Source of the DNA: Amycolatopsis albispora
GTDB lineage: Bacteria; Actinomycetota; Actinomycetes; Mycobacteriales; Pseudonocardiaceae
Direction of reading: 5' to 3'
Assembly (NCBI RefSeq): GCF_003312875.1
Contig: NZ_CP015163.1
Span: 5,208,001 to 5,272,000 of the forward strand
Length of the DNA: 64,000 nucleotides
Shown here: piece by piece, positions 18,147 through 26,780 of the stretch
How positions within the stretch are numbered: the stretch's first letter is position 1
How the letters are laid out: every line of letters begins with the position of its first letter
Program-made: the position numbers and the translations under genes
The notes under the pieces: model-generated
Databases searched by the model: none
What the model was told of the DNA's origin: nothing
What the model saw: only the letters and a program-made list of their open reading frames with translations

Positions 18147-19391
18147 TCAGGCTGGAGCCACCTGCAAGTACCTCTTCAGCGACAGGCTCGTGTCCTCGGC
18201 CTTCTCCCGCGGCAACGAGACTCCCGCGCCGAGTGCCTTGCGCAGGACCAGGAAGTCGGCGGGGTTGTTGACACACTCGGCGGCGACCAGGTGGGCACTG
18301 CGGTACCGCAGGACGGTCATCCTCCCGGGCCGGGCGTCCGGCCGGATCACGATGTCGTCGTCCGCGCGGGCCAGCCCGGCGATCTGGAGCTTGAGCGCCC
18401 CCTGATCGGACCAGAACCACGGCACGCCGCGATATGGCCGCGGCGCACCGACGAGCGTGGCCGCGGCGACCTTGGCCTGCTCGACGGCGTTGTCGACGCT
18501 CTCCAGCCGCAGGCGCGGTGCGGGTTCCGGCGCCGGGGACGGATCGGGCAGGTTCGCGCAGTCGCCCACGGCCAGGGTGCGGCCGTCGGAGGCGAACGAA
18601 TGCTCGTCGACGATGATCCCGTCGTCACAGCGGAGACCGGCGGCGCGGGCGAGTTCGTCGCGGGGACGTGCGCCCACGCCGACGAGAACAAGCTGGGCGG
18701 GCAGTTCCCGGCCATCCTCCAGTACGACCGCACTGACCGCACCACCCTCACCGTGCAGCCGGTGGGGTCGCACCCCGGTGAAGACCCGCGCTCCGGCCGC
18801 AAGGTGCGCAGCCTCGACGAAGCCGGCCGTGGCAGCACTGACCACCCGGTTCATCAACGCGGGCGCCGCCTCCACCACGCTGGTCCGCACGCCAGCCGCG
18901 GTCGCGGTCGCGGCCACCTCGAGACCGACGAACCCGCCGCCGATCACGACGAGATCGGTGACCGTCGCCAGGCGCTGCGCGAGGATCCCGGCGTCCCGGA
19001 CGTCGCGCAGCATCAGGACGCCGTCGAGGTCGGCACCGTCGATCGGCAGCGGTCGCGGTTGCGCTCCGGTGGCCAGTACGAGACGGTCGAACGGCCAGCG
19101 CCGTCCCGAAGCGGAGACCGCCTCTTCGCCGGTCAGGTTCAGGTGAGCGACCTGTTCGTCCAGCACCAGGTCGATCCGCTGCTCGGCGTAGAAGGCCACG
19201 CTGCGCAGCGCCAGAGACTCGAGCGAGGCTTCGCCCTTGAGGAACGCCTTCGACAGCGGTGGACGTGCGTAAGGCGCGTGCGGCTCTTGGCCGATCAGCG
19301 TGATCGGCCCGTCCCAGCCGAGTCCCCGCGCGCTGCTCGCGACCTCCACGCCCGCCTGGCCCGCGCCGACCACGAGTAGCCGACCGCTCAC
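18147..19391 (-). CDS. FAD-dependent ferredoxin reductase (rubredoxin/putidaredoxin reductase type)
   Basis: A 414-residue flavoprotein starting at GTG 19391, four-base overlap with the ferredoxin stop; a longer frame into that gene is spurious. It has the FAD dinucleotide fold LLVVGAGQAGVEVA at the N-terminus, ARPPLSKAFL, LVLATGAQPRPL, the NAD fold DLVVIGGGFVGLEVAA and the FAD-ribityl motif RTLAVGDCANLPD. The C-terminal domain (VPWFWSDQGALKLQIAGLA) is typical of the putidaredoxin reductase group. It passes electrons from NAD(P)H to the adjacent ferredoxin and on to the P450. Confidence 0.93.
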   Translation of the reverse strand: MSGRLLVVGAGQAGVEVASSARGLGWDGPITLIGQEPHAPYARPPLSKAFLKGEASLESLALRSVAFYAEQRIDLVLDEQVAHLNLTGEEAVSASGRRWPFDRLVLATGAQPRPLPIDGADLDGVLMLRDVRDAGILAQRLATVTDLVVIGGGFVGLEVAATATAAGVRTSVVEAAPALMNRVVSAATAGFVEAAHLAAGARVFTGVRPHRLHGEGGAVSAVVLEDGRELPAQLVLVGVGARPRDELARAAGLRCDDGIIVDEHSFASDGRTLAVGDCANLPDPSPAPEPAPRLRLESVDNAVEQAKVAAATLVGAPRPYRGVPWFWSDQGALKLQIAGLARADDDIVIRPDARPGRMTVLRYRSAHLVAAECVNNPADFLVLRKALGAGVSLPREKAEDTSLSLKRYLQVAPA

Positions 19392-19717
19392 AGCTGCGCT
19401 TCCGGGACGGTCACCCGGACTTCCTGGCCGTCGGCGAGAACGAGCTGGCAGGAGAGCCGAGAGTTGTCCTCGCGTTCGGTGGCCGCGCAGTCGAGCATCT
19501 CGTCCTCGTCCTCGCTGACCGGTGCGAAATCGTCGGCGTTCTCTTCGGCGAGGAAGACGTGGCAGGTGGCGCACGAGAGCGACCCGCCGCACTGACCGAC
19601 GATGCCGCTGACGCCGTTGCGGACCGCGGTCTGCATGACCGAATCCCCGGCGACGGCTTCGACGACGGTCTCGGAGCCGTCCGGCTGGATGTAGAAGACC
19701 TTGGGCACGGGATTCAC
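19388..19717 (-). CDS. [2Fe-2S] ferredoxin, adrenodoxin/putidaredoxin type
   Basis: A 109-residue ferredoxin. Cluster ligands are Cys43, Cys49 and Cys52 (QCGGSLSCATCH) and Cys90 (RLSCQL), the C-X5-C-X2-C-Xn-C pattern of P450 redox partners. The acidic helix region (SEDEDEMLDCAATERED) is the usual docking surface. GTG start overlaps the P450 stop by four bases and its own stop overlaps the reductase start. P450, ferredoxin and reductase therefore form a coupled three-component monooxygenase. Confidence 0.94.
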   Translation of the reverse strand: MNPVPKVFYIQPDGSETVVEAVAGDSVMQTAVRNGVSGIVGQCGGSLSCATCHVFLAEENADDFAPVSEDEDEMLDCAATEREDNSRLSCQLVLADGQEVRVTVPEAQL

Positions 19718-20940
19718 CAGGCGATCGGGAGGTCGGTCATGGGCTGGGTGAGCACGTCGCGGCGGACGACCGGTTCGCCGGCCAGCCGCAGCGTCGGGAT
19801 GCGCTTGAAGATCTCGGCCAGACCGACCTGCATCTCCATGCGGGCCAGCGGCGCGCCGAGGCAGTGGTGCAGGCCGTGGCTGAGCATCAGGTGCGGGTTG
19901 TCCTTGCGGGTTATGTCGAAGCGGCCTGGGTCCTCGATGGCCTCGGGGTCGTGGTTGGCCGAACCCGGATCGATGCTGACGGCTTCCCCCTTGGCGATCA
20001 GCTGACCGTCCACGACGACGTCCTCGGTCGCCACGAACGGCACCAGCCCGCCCCCGCCGCCCACCGGGCCGCCCAACGCGAACCCGCCGTGCCGGAGGAC
20101 TTCCTCCGCGGCGGTCGGGGCCAGGCCGTCGGGGTCGGTCAGGAACAGCTCCCGCTGCTCGTCGGAGTGCAGCAGCGACATCACCCCGGTGGTCAGGAAG
20201 TTGGCGGTGTTGTCGAACCCGCCGACGATCAGGATGAACGCGATGGGCAGGATCTCCGCGTCGGTCAGCGTCTCGTCCTTCTCGCGGGCGTGCGCCAGTG
20301 CGCTGAGCAGGTCGTCACGGGGCTCCTCGCGCCGCTGGGCGATCAGGTCGGTCATGTAGGCCGACAGCTCGGCCAGGTCGGTGGCGACCTCGTCCTCGGA
20401 CTTCCCGGCCACCGCCATCGTCGAGGAACTCCACCGCTCGAACTTCTCCCGGTCGGCCGACGGCACGCCGAGCAGGGAGCTGAGCATCTCGATGGGCAGC
20501 GGCACGGAGTACTCGGTGATGAGGTTGCGGACGCCGCCGCGGGCGATCATGCCGTCGATCAGCTCGTTCGCGAAAGCCACGGCGGAGGCGCGCATGTCCC
20601 GCACCCGGCGGGGCGAAATAGCTTTCTGGACCAGCTTGCGCAGCTTCGTGTGCTGGGGCGGGTCCTCGAACTGCAGCGTCGTGCGCAGGAAGTCGGGAAA
20701 CGGCACGAAGAACGGCACGATCCGCTCGCCGGTCCGGAACGGTTCCCGGACGAACCGGCGGTCGGCGAGGATCGTCCGCGCGGCCTGGTTGCGGTGGACG
20801 ATCCACACGTCGCCGCCGTAGGGCATGGTCGTTTTGGTCATCGGCCGGTCGGCCATGAGCCGCTTGAGGTGCTCGATGGCGTCCGCCGGCGGCAACGGCG
20901 CGAACGGGAACTCGGTGCCGGCGGTGGTGGTTTCGGTCAT
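19714..20940 (-). CDS. Cytochrome P450 monooxygenase
   Basis: A 408-residue class I P450 starting at ATG 20940 behind GGAGGA. The I-helix is ILIVGGFDNTANF, a variant of the oxygen-binding AGxDTT. The ExxR pair is Glu280/Arg283 (EEVLRH), and the haem ligand is Cys360 in LMLSHGLHHCLG. In the haem loop the usual FG pair before the HGxHxC segment is replaced (LS), and a glycine-rich insertion (GGPVGGGGG, about 290-298) follows the ExxR helix; both are unusual but not obviously inactivating. It probably hydroxylates the terpenoid or phenolic aglycone; substrate is inferred from the operon only. No CYP family assigned. Confidence 0.93.
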   Translation of the reverse strand: MTETTTAGTEFPFAPLPPADAIEHLKRLMADRPMTKTTMPYGGDVWIVHRNQAARTILADRRFVREPFRTGERIVPFFVPFPDFLRTTLQFEDPPQHTKLRKLVQKAISPRRVRDMRASAVAFANELIDGMIARGGVRNLITEYSVPLPIEMLSSLLGVPSADREKFERWSSSTMAVAGKSEDEVATDLAELSAYMTDLIAQRREEPRDDLLSALAHAREKDETLTDAEILPIAFILIVGGFDNTANFLTTGVMSLLHSDEQRELFLTDPDGLAPTAAEEVLRHGGFALGGPVGGGGGLVPFVATEDVVVDGQLIAKGEAVSIDPGSANHDPEAIEDPGRFDITRKDNPHLMLSHGLHHCLGAPLARMEMQVGLAEIFKRIPTLRLAGEPVVRRDVLTQPMTDLPIAW

Positions 20941-20955
20941 CGGATCCTCCGGGAG

Positions 20956-21855
20956 TCAGGTGGTCTGCGGGACGGCTACGGTCGCCGGCTGCGCTTCGGG
21001 GGTGATGGCCATGACCTCGTCGAAGCGCTCGGCCACGGTCTCGACGGTCAGGGCGGGGTCGTGGATCCCGGTGGTGGTCACCATGGCCAGGCGGTTCACC
21101 GCGCCGCCCGCGGCGTTGAAGACCTCGCCGGTCACCTGGCAGGCCGGGTGGGCCAGGAAGGCCACCACCGGTGCGACGTGCTCGGGCAGCAGCTGTGTGC
21201 GCAGGTAGGCCATGACCTCCGGGGACAGTGACTCGGCCGCGTTCTCCGCCATGCGCGTGCCCGCTCCGGGCGCCACGGCGTTGACGAGGACGCCGTGCTC
21301 GGCGCCTTCGACGGCGAGGTTGCGGGTGAGCGAGAACACCGCGCCCTTGGAGCTGCCGTAGTGGGTCATCAGCGGGGTGCCCAGCATCGCGGCCGAGACC
21401 GTGTTGACCACGCGCCCGGTCCCCGAAGCGATCAGGTGCGGCCATGCCGCCCGGCACACGTGCAGGGAGCCGAAAAAGTGGACATCGAGGTAACGCTGGT
21501 ACTCCGCGGTGCTCAGCTCGTCGAAACGGGCGGTGCGGACGATCCCGGCGTTGTTCACCACCGCGTGGAGCTTGCCGAAATTGTCGATCGTCGCGTCGAC
21601 CAGCGCCACCGCGCCGGCCTCGGTGGAGATGTCCGCTCGCGAGGCAACCGCACGGCCGCCGGCGGCCCGGATCTCGGCGACGACGTCCGCGGCGGGATCA
21701 TCACCGTCCACTCCGGACCCGTCGACGCGGGCGCCGAGGTCGGCGACGACCACAGAGGCCCCGCGTTCAGCGAGGAGCAGCGCATGCGCACGGCCGATGC
21801 CGCGGCCCGCGCCGGTCACGATGACGACGCGGCCTTTGAAGGACAGTCTGTCCAT
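20956..21855 (-). CDS. Short-chain dehydrogenase/reductase
   Basis: A 299-residue SDR starting at ATG 21855; an upstream in-frame extension overlaps the SMP-30 gene and was rejected. It has TGAGRGIGRAH (NAD(P) binding), NNAGIV, and catalytic Tyr-Lys in HYGSSKGA. The long loop after ADLGARVDGSG and the overall length resemble 17beta-HSD4/MFE-2-like hydroxyacyl dehydrogenases common in steroid and terpenoid degradation. About 40 residues after the Rossmann domain (MVTTTGIHDPALTVETVAER) match the tail seen in that subgroup. It lies 15 bp upstream of the P450. Confidence 0.9.
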   Translation of the reverse strand: MDRLSFKGRVVIVTGAGRGIGRAHALLLAERGASVVVADLGARVDGSGVDGDDPAADVVAEIRAAGGRAVASRADISTEAGAVALVDATIDNFGKLHAVVNNAGIVRTARFDELSTAEYQRYLDVHFFGSLHVCRAAWPHLIASGTGRVVNTVSAAMLGTPLMTHYGSSKGAVFSLTRNLAVEGAEHGVLVNAVAPGAGTRMAENAAESLSPEVMAYLRTQLLPEHVAPVVAFLAHPACQVTGEVFNAAGGAVNRLAMVTTTGIHDPALTVETVAERFDEVMAITPEAQPATVAVPQTT

Positions 21856-21871
21856 GGGAGATTTCCGTTCT

Positions 21872-22786
21872 TCAGGGGCGGTTGTCGCCGCCGCTCGTGC
21901 GAACCTCGGCAGTCCAGACCGTGCCGTTTCGGTTGCGCCTCGACTCCTCGAAGTCCATGACGTCCAGGCCCGCGCAGACGAAGAGAGTGCGCCGGTCCGG
22001 GCCGCCGAGGACACACGCCGGGGGCAACGCCCGCGTGGCATCGAACCGGAGGATGTCGGTGACCGCGCCACCCTCGGTGATCCGGGCGACCGCTGGGACC
22101 GAAGGCATCCCGGCCCAGACTCCACCGTCGTCGTCCAGGCAGATTCCGTCGGGCAGGGACGGCGTCTCCGCGAAGATGCGGCGGTTGCCGAGACGACCGT
22201 GATCGTCACGGTCGAGCACGGTGATCCGGTTGGCGAACGCCTCCGCGGTGAACACCTGGCTCCCATCGCCGCTGACGGCGATGCCGTTGGCGCCGGCGAA
22301 GCCGCCCAGCTCGGTCACGGCACGGGCGGCGCCGTCCGGTTCCACGACCAGCAGGTCCGAGTCCTTGGGGGATTCGCCGGCGAACAGCTCGAACCCAAGC
22401 TGGGTGACGTAGGCGCGGCCGTCGGCGTCGACGACCATGTCGTTGATCGGGCCGGTGGCCAGCGGGCGCAGGTCGGCGTACTCGGTGAGGCTCTCGCCGT
22501 CGAATGCCAGGACCAGGCGCTCGTGCATCGAGGTGGCGATGAGCCGGCCGTCGGGCAGCCAGCCGAATCCGCCGGGGATGATCTCGGCGCCGTTCACCGA
22601 GGTGCGCGTCGAGAGGTCGACGACGGTTTCCGGAATTCCCGTCGGGTCGAGCCGCAGGATCCGGTGGGCGTACATGTCGCTGAACCAGAACGCGCCGTCG
22701 TGCCATCGTGGGCATTCGGCCCAGGTGTAGCCGCGAGACAGCTCCTGCGGGGCGATGTCGACGGCGTCGGCGAAGGGGTCGGTCAC
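21872..22786 (-). CDS. SMP-30/gluconolactonase family protein (lactonase)
   Basis: A 304-residue six-bladed propeller protein starting at GTG 22786 with AGGAGA upstream; the long in-frame extension into the esterase gene was rejected. Metal-site segments are visible: AECPRWHDGAFWFSDMYA (Glu of blade 1), TSVNGAEIIPGG, GPINDMVVDADGRAYV (Asn-Asp) and LPDGICLDDDGGVWAG. These fit the Glu/Asn/Asn/Asp divalent-metal set of SMP-30 lactonases. It may open a lactone formed during sugar or aglycone oxidation. Confidence 0.88.
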   Translation of the reverse strand: MTDPFADAVDIAPQELSRGYTWAECPRWHDGAFWFSDMYAHRILRLDPTGIPETVVDLSTRTSVNGAEIIPGGFGWLPDGRLIATSMHERLVLAFDGESLTEYADLRPLATGPINDMVVDADGRAYVTQLGFELFAGESPKDSDLLVVEPDGAARAVTELGGFAGANGIAVSGDGSQVFTAEAFANRITVLDRDDHGRLGNRRIFAETPSLPDGICLDDDGGVWAGMPSVPAVARITEGGAVTDILRFDATRALPPACVLGGPDRRTLFVCAGLDVMDFEESRRNRNGTVWTAEVRTSGGDNRP

Positions 22787-22803
22787 GGAGACTCTCCTGA
22801 CGG

Positions 22804-23736
22804 TCAGAACGGGAGGGGGTGGGCGAACTTGGCGCGCAGCAGGGCACCGGTCTCGGCGATGGCCAGACGCCCGCGGGCGAGGTAGGCCGCCTGGAGCGCG
22901 AACCCGTGGTAGGAGCCCGGATAGCGGGTCAGGGTGGTCTGCACGCCGGAGTCGCGGAGGCGGTGTGCGTAGCGTTCGCCCCAGTCGCGAATCGGGTCGC
23001 ACTCGGCGGTGGCGACGATGGCCGGGGGCAGGCCGGTGAGGTCGGCCGCGTACGCGGGGATCCGGTAGGCGTTGCCCGGATAGCCACGCCCATTGTCGGC
23101 CAGCTCGTTGAGGTACAGCACGTCATCGCGGCTGAGGATCGGCGCGTCCGCGTACTCAACGATGGATCGGGCGCCCAGGTCGCGGTCGAGGCCGGGGTAC
23201 ATCAGGACCTGACAAGCGATGGCGGGCCCGCCGCGGTCCCGTGCGGCGAGCGCGACGGCGGCAGCGAGGGTGCCACCGGCGCTGTCCCCGACGACCGCGA
23301 GCCGTCCGGAGTCAACGCGCAGCTCGTCCGCGTTCTCGGCGACCCAGGCCGTGGCGGCGTAGGCGTCGTCGAACTGGGCCGGCGGTGGGTTCTCGGGCGC
23401 GAGGCGGTAGCCGACCGACACGACGGTGGCGCCGCTCGCGGCGGCCAGGTGACGGGCCAGGGGCTCGAACGAGTGGATCGTGCCCATGCACATGCCGCCG
23501 CCGTGGAAGTACACCAGCACGGGTGCCCGCTCGTCCTCGGCCGGCCGGTAGATCCGCACCGGGATGCCGCCAGGGATCTCGCGGTCCTCGATGTCCACCG
23601 TGGGCAGCCCAGGCGGATGAGGGACGGCTTCGAGGGCTTCGCGAATCGCGGCGATGCCCCGCGCGCGCATCGGCGGCAGGTCGGCCGTCGCCTTCGCGAT
23701 GGCCGCGGCGTCGGAGTCCAGCGGGGGCAGGGGCAT
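22804..23736 (-). CDS. Alpha/beta-hydrolase, HSL-family carboxylesterase
   Basis: A 310-residue esterase. It shows the oxyanion motif YFHGGGMCMG, nucleophile Ser in VVGDSAGGTL, catalytic Asp in TAECDPIRDWG and His in YPGSYHGFALQA, the hormone-sensitive-lipase (family IV) pattern. No signal peptide, so cytoplasmic. It lies 17 bp from the SMP-30 gene and 14 bp from the SDR upstream. It could cleave acyl decorations (acetyl, acyl esters) of the imported glycoside; that is inference. Confidence 0.9.
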   Translation of the reverse strand: MPLPPLDSDAAAIAKATADLPPMRARGIAAIREALEAVPHPPGLPTVDIEDREIPGGIPVRIYRPAEDERAPVLVYFHGGGMCMGTIHSFEPLARHLAAASGATVVSVGYRLAPENPPPAQFDDAYAATAWVAENADELRVDSGRLAVVGDSAGGTLAAAVALAARDRGGPAIACQVLMYPGLDRDLGARSIVEYADAPILSRDDVLYLNELADNGRGYPGNAYRIPAYAADLTGLPPAIVATAECDPIRDWGERYAHRLRDSGVQTTLTRYPGSYHGFALQAAYLARGRLAIAETGALLRAKFAHPLPF

Positions 23737-23750
23737 CGTGCGCTCCGGGG

Positions 23751-24590
23751 TCAGTCGGTGGGGAAGGTGAGTTCACCCGGCGGCAGGACGGGAGCTCGTC
23801 GGTGGACCAGTACGTCCGCTCTGGCCGCCATGGCGTCCCGCACGAAGTCCTGGGAGGTCAGGTAGAACTCGCCGGCGGCGGCTTGGTCGAAGAAGACGCC
23901 GGCTGCGTCGACAGGGTCCATCGCCTGCTCTTTGATCTTGAGCATCGCGGCCCGGTGGTCCTCCGCCGCGGTGACGTCACCGGAGTCGACCGCGCCGGCG
24001 GATTCGAAGATGTTCGACGCCACTGCCCCGGGCAGAACGGCCTGCACGTGGACGTGGTCGGTGTGCCCGGCGAGTTCGACTTCCTGCCGCAGGCATTCGG
24101 TGAGTGCCAGCACGGCGTGCTTGCTCATGATGTAGGGCGCCTGCAGCGGGCTCGCGCTGACGCCGCCGACTGAGGAGAGGTTCCAGACCCACGACTGGCG
24201 CGAGTCGGCCAGCATTCGCGGCAGGAATGCCCTGATGCCGTGGAAGACGCCGCTGATGTTGATCGAGAGCAGGCGGTCCCAGTTCGCGACCGGCGTGTCC
24301 CAGAGGTAGCCGAACTGCTCCACACCTGCGTTGTTCACCAGGAGGGTGACCGGCCCGGCTTGTCCGGCGAGCCGCTCGAGCGCGTCCGGATCACGCACGT
24401 CGCACGTCACCGCGACGGCGTTCGGCAGCTCGGCCTGCAGTGCGGTGATCGCGGGCGTGTCCACGTCGGCCAGGACGACCTTCATGCCCAGTTCCCGGGC
24501 CGCATAACGCGCCAACCCGGCGCCGATGCCCGCACCGGCCCCGGTGATGACGGCAGTGCCGCTGCCGAACAGCTCCTTCGCCGTACTCAT
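23751..24590 (-). CDS. Short-chain dehydrogenase/reductase
   Basis: A 279-residue SDR with ITGAGAGIGAGLARY, acidic ADVDTPAI (prefers NAD), NNAGVEQFG and catalytic Tyr-Lys in YIMSKHAV. The C-terminal part (EQAMDPVDAAGVFFDQAAAG) is of the substrate-lid type. Its ATG overlaps the end of the serine hydrolase gene (ATGA). One of three SDRs in the block, presumably acting on successive hydroxyl or keto positions. Confidence 0.88.
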   Translation of the reverse strand: MSTAKELFGSGTAVITGAGAGIGAGLARYAARELGMKVVLADVDTPAITALQAELPNAVAVTCDVRDPDALERLAGQAGPVTLLVNNAGVEQFGYLWDTPVANWDRLLSINISGVFHGIRAFLPRMLADSRQSWVWNLSSVGGVSASPLQAPYIMSKHAVLALTECLRQEVELAGHTDHVHVQAVLPGAVASNIFESAGAVDSGDVTAAEDHRAAMLKIKEQAMDPVDAAGVFFDQAAAGEFYLTSQDFVRDAMAARADVLVHRRAPVLPPGELTFPTD

Positions 24591-25633
24591 CGGCGCTCCC
24601 TCTCACGCACGATCTCGCGGATCGCCCGCACGACCGGCGCGAACGTCCGTTCCGGCTCGACGACGGCCGGGGTGTCCATGTCGTTGTGGCAGATCGCGAC
24701 GGCGACGCGGTCGCGCAGATCGGCCCAGGCGAGCGAGCCGCCGGCACCGGGGCTGTAGATGACTTCGCGGTGGTCGCCGACCAGCGGATCGGACGCTCCT
24801 TCCTCACCGCCGAGCCAGAAGCCGTTGGCGCCGAACCAGACCGGGATCGGGAGCACCTTGTCCGGATCGTGGGCGTTCTCGCGCGGCCGGGTGAAAGTCG
24901 CGACCCGCTCCGGGGACAGCAGCCGGACACCGTCGAGCGTCCCGCCCTCGGCGAGCATCGCGAAGATCCGGGCCACCGCTCCCGCCGTGGCTACCGCGCC
25001 GGCGCCGGGATCGACCGCCTGCAGCACCGTGCGCTGGTTGTGCACGTCGGAGCCGGGGAAGACCGCGCGCGGGCTGATGTTGTACTCGTCGATGATCGAG
25101 AATTCGTTGCCGCCGTGGAGCTTCGTCACTCGCGGTAGGTCGGCGTCGGGAACGCCGAGGTGGAAATCGGTGACCCCGAGCGGCGCGCAGATCTCCTCGG
25201 CCACGAACCGGTCGAAGGACCGCCCGGCGGGATCGGTGTGGCGCACCACCTCGCCGAGGATCCAGCCCCACACCAACACGTGATAGGCGTTCGCGGTGCC
25301 CGGCTCGTAGACCGGCGTGAACTCGGCGATGCGGTTGATCATCCAGTCCCAGTCGGCCATGAGCTCCGGCGTGACGCCGTCCGGCATCTGCGGGATGCCG
25401 GCACGGTGCGAGAGGGCGTGCTCGACGGTGACCTTCTCCTTACCCCGGCGCCCGAATTTCGGCCAGTAGCGCGCGATCGGCGCCTGCAGGTCGATAAGGC
25501 CACGCTCGGCCTGGAGATGCACCGCCGTCGCGGTGACACCCTTGGTGACCGAGAAAATCGGAAAGAGGGTGCCGCTGTCGGCGCCGGCCACCGCGTCGAC
25601 GATCAGCTCGCCACGGTGGTAAGCCGCCCCCAC
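24587..25633 (-). CDS. Beta-lactamase-fold serine hydrolase/esterase, N-terminally truncated
   Basis: The frame gives 348 residues from GTG 25633. Catalytic Ser-Lys is in [10 protein letters not shown] (residues 26-35) and the Tyr motif in [11 protein letters not shown]; the C-terminal domain is complete. Family members (class C beta-lactamase-like esterases) normally have about 30 more residues before [11 protein letters not shown]. Upstream sequence is instead the CaiB fragment read in another frame, so a deletion joined the two genes near 25625-25635. The remaining protein could still be made from GTG 25633, which sits inside the CaiB remnant without a clear ribosome site. Activity is uncertain because the first strand of the fold is missing. 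Confidence 0.75.
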   Translation of the reverse strand: MGAAYHRGELIVDAVAGADSGTLFPIFSVTKGVTATAVHLQAERGLIDLQAPIARYWPKFGRRGKEKVTVEHALSHRAGIPQMPDGVTPELMADWDWMINRIAEFTPVYEPGTANAYHVLVWGWILGEVVRHTDPAGRSFDRFVAEEICAPLGVTDFHLGVPDADLPRVTKLHGGNEFSIIDEYNISPRAVFPGSDVHNQRTVLQAVDPGAGAVATAGAVARIFAMLAEGGTLDGVRLLSPERVATFTRPRENAHDPDKVLPIPVWFGANGFWLGGEEGASDPLVGDHREVIYSPGAGGSLAWADLRDRVAVAICHNDMDTPAVVEPERTFAPVVRAIREIVRERERR

Positions 25634-25767
25634 CGGCGCGTCTCGTCGCCCGACGGGGCCTCGACCTTGATCACCTCCGCGCCGTGGTCGGCGAGCATCT
25701 GCGCGCAGAACGGCCCGGCCAGCACCCGGCTCAGGTCTAGGACCCGCAGCCCCCGCAGCGCGCTCAT
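25603..25767 (-). pseudogene. Truncated CaiB/BaiF-type CoA-transferase (N-terminal fragment)
   Basis: ATG 25767 overlaps the stop of the acyl-CoA dehydrogenase gene. About the first 45 codons are a textbook type III CoA-transferase N-terminus: [20 protein letters not shown], then [21 protein letters not shown]. Then the frame runs into the serine hydrolase sequence in the wrong frame and stops (RLTTVAS). More than 300 residues are missing, so it has no enzyme activity. A CoA-transferase would activate an acid intermediate for the neighbouring acyl-CoA dehydrogenases, so its loss may break the pathway. Confidence 0.88.
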
Positions 25768-26780
25768 TTCACGCCGCCCGTCACCAGGGACCACCACGCA
25801 TCTCCGCCCCCCGTGGCGAGTTCGTCCTGCCACCGGCTCTCGCTCCCGAACTCCTCACGCCAGGACCACAGCCGGGTCGTCGCCGTTCCGAGGTGGTGTT
25901 CCTGCGCGTAGCCGAGGGCACCGTGCAGCTGGTGGCCGATCGCAGCGACGACCTGCGCGCTCGCCGACGTCGTCGCCTTGGCCGCCGCGACGGCGACATA
26001 CGCGGCCGGATCCCCGGCTTCGACCGCGAGCACCGCGGCATCCGCACTGACCTGCATGGCGACGGTCTCGGCAGCGAGAGCGGCCAGATGCTGCTGCACC
26101 GCCTGGAAACGCGCCAGCGGACGACCAAACTGCTCCCGCTCGCCGACGTGGCGACGGACCGATTCAAGAACCGCCCGCGCCGCACCGGCGAGCTGGACCG
26201 ACCGTGCCAGCGCACCTCGCCGCAACAAGACGTTCGCGTCGACATCGGGCGGCGCCACCACGGCTTGAGTGACCGCAACACCGTCGAGCACGAGCGTGTC
26301 CCGCGGCTCACCGGCCAGGTTCTCGGCGAACTCGATCGACAGCCCAGCGGTCGGTACGACGGCGACCAGCAGCGCGTCACCGCGCCAGGCCAAGGTCACC
26401 ACCTGGTCCGCATGCCGGCCCCAGGGCACCCGCACCCGTCCGGACAGATGAGACACGCCGTCCGTCCGGGCTTCATCGAGAGACGCGACTGTGAGCCCGT
26501 CCGGCACCGTGAGCCCGGCCTGCGACAGCAACCAGCCGGCCAGGAACGCCGACTCCGCGACCGGCACCGCGGCGGCTTGATACGCGGTCAGGTCGACCAC
26601 CGCAGCAAGTTCCCGCAGTCCGCCACCGCTGCCGCCCGCTTCCTCGGGCACGCCCAGGAGGTGAAATCCCGCGTCGGTCAACTTCTTCCACAGTAGACGG
26701 TCGAAGCCGTCCTCGGGGCTGCAGTCATTCAGCATCGCGTTGACGACCGAGCAGATTTCCTCGCGCAGGTCGTCGGTCAC
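25764..26780 (-). CDS. Acyl-CoA dehydrogenase, FadE-type, small/partner subunit
   Basis: A 338-residue FadE-like protein. Family features include [45 protein letters not shown] (flavin-site helix) and [23 protein letters not shown] near the C-terminus. It is shorter than the neighbour and lacks a clear catalytic Glu at the usual place. Adjacent pairs of unequal FadE genes in Actinobacteria typically encode alpha2beta2 heterotetramers acting on steroid or terpenoid acyl-CoAs. It overlaps both neighbours by four bases. Confidence 0.88.
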   Translation of the reverse strand: MTDDLREEICSVVNAMLNDCSPEDGFDRLLWKKLTDAGFHLLGVPEEAGGSGGGLRELAAVVDLTAYQAAAVPVAESAFLAGWLLSQAGLTVPDGLTVASLDEARTDGVSHLSGRVRVPWGRHADQVVTLAWRGDALLVAVVPTAGLSIEFAENLAGEPRDTLVLDGVAVTQAVVAPPDVDANVLLRRGALARSVQLAGAARAVLESVRRHVGEREQFGRPLARFQAVQQHLAALAAETVAMQVSADAAVLAVEAGDPAAYVAVAAAKATTSASAQVVAAIGHQLHGALGYAQEHHLGTATTRLWSWREEFGSESRWQDELATGGGDAWWSLVTGGVK

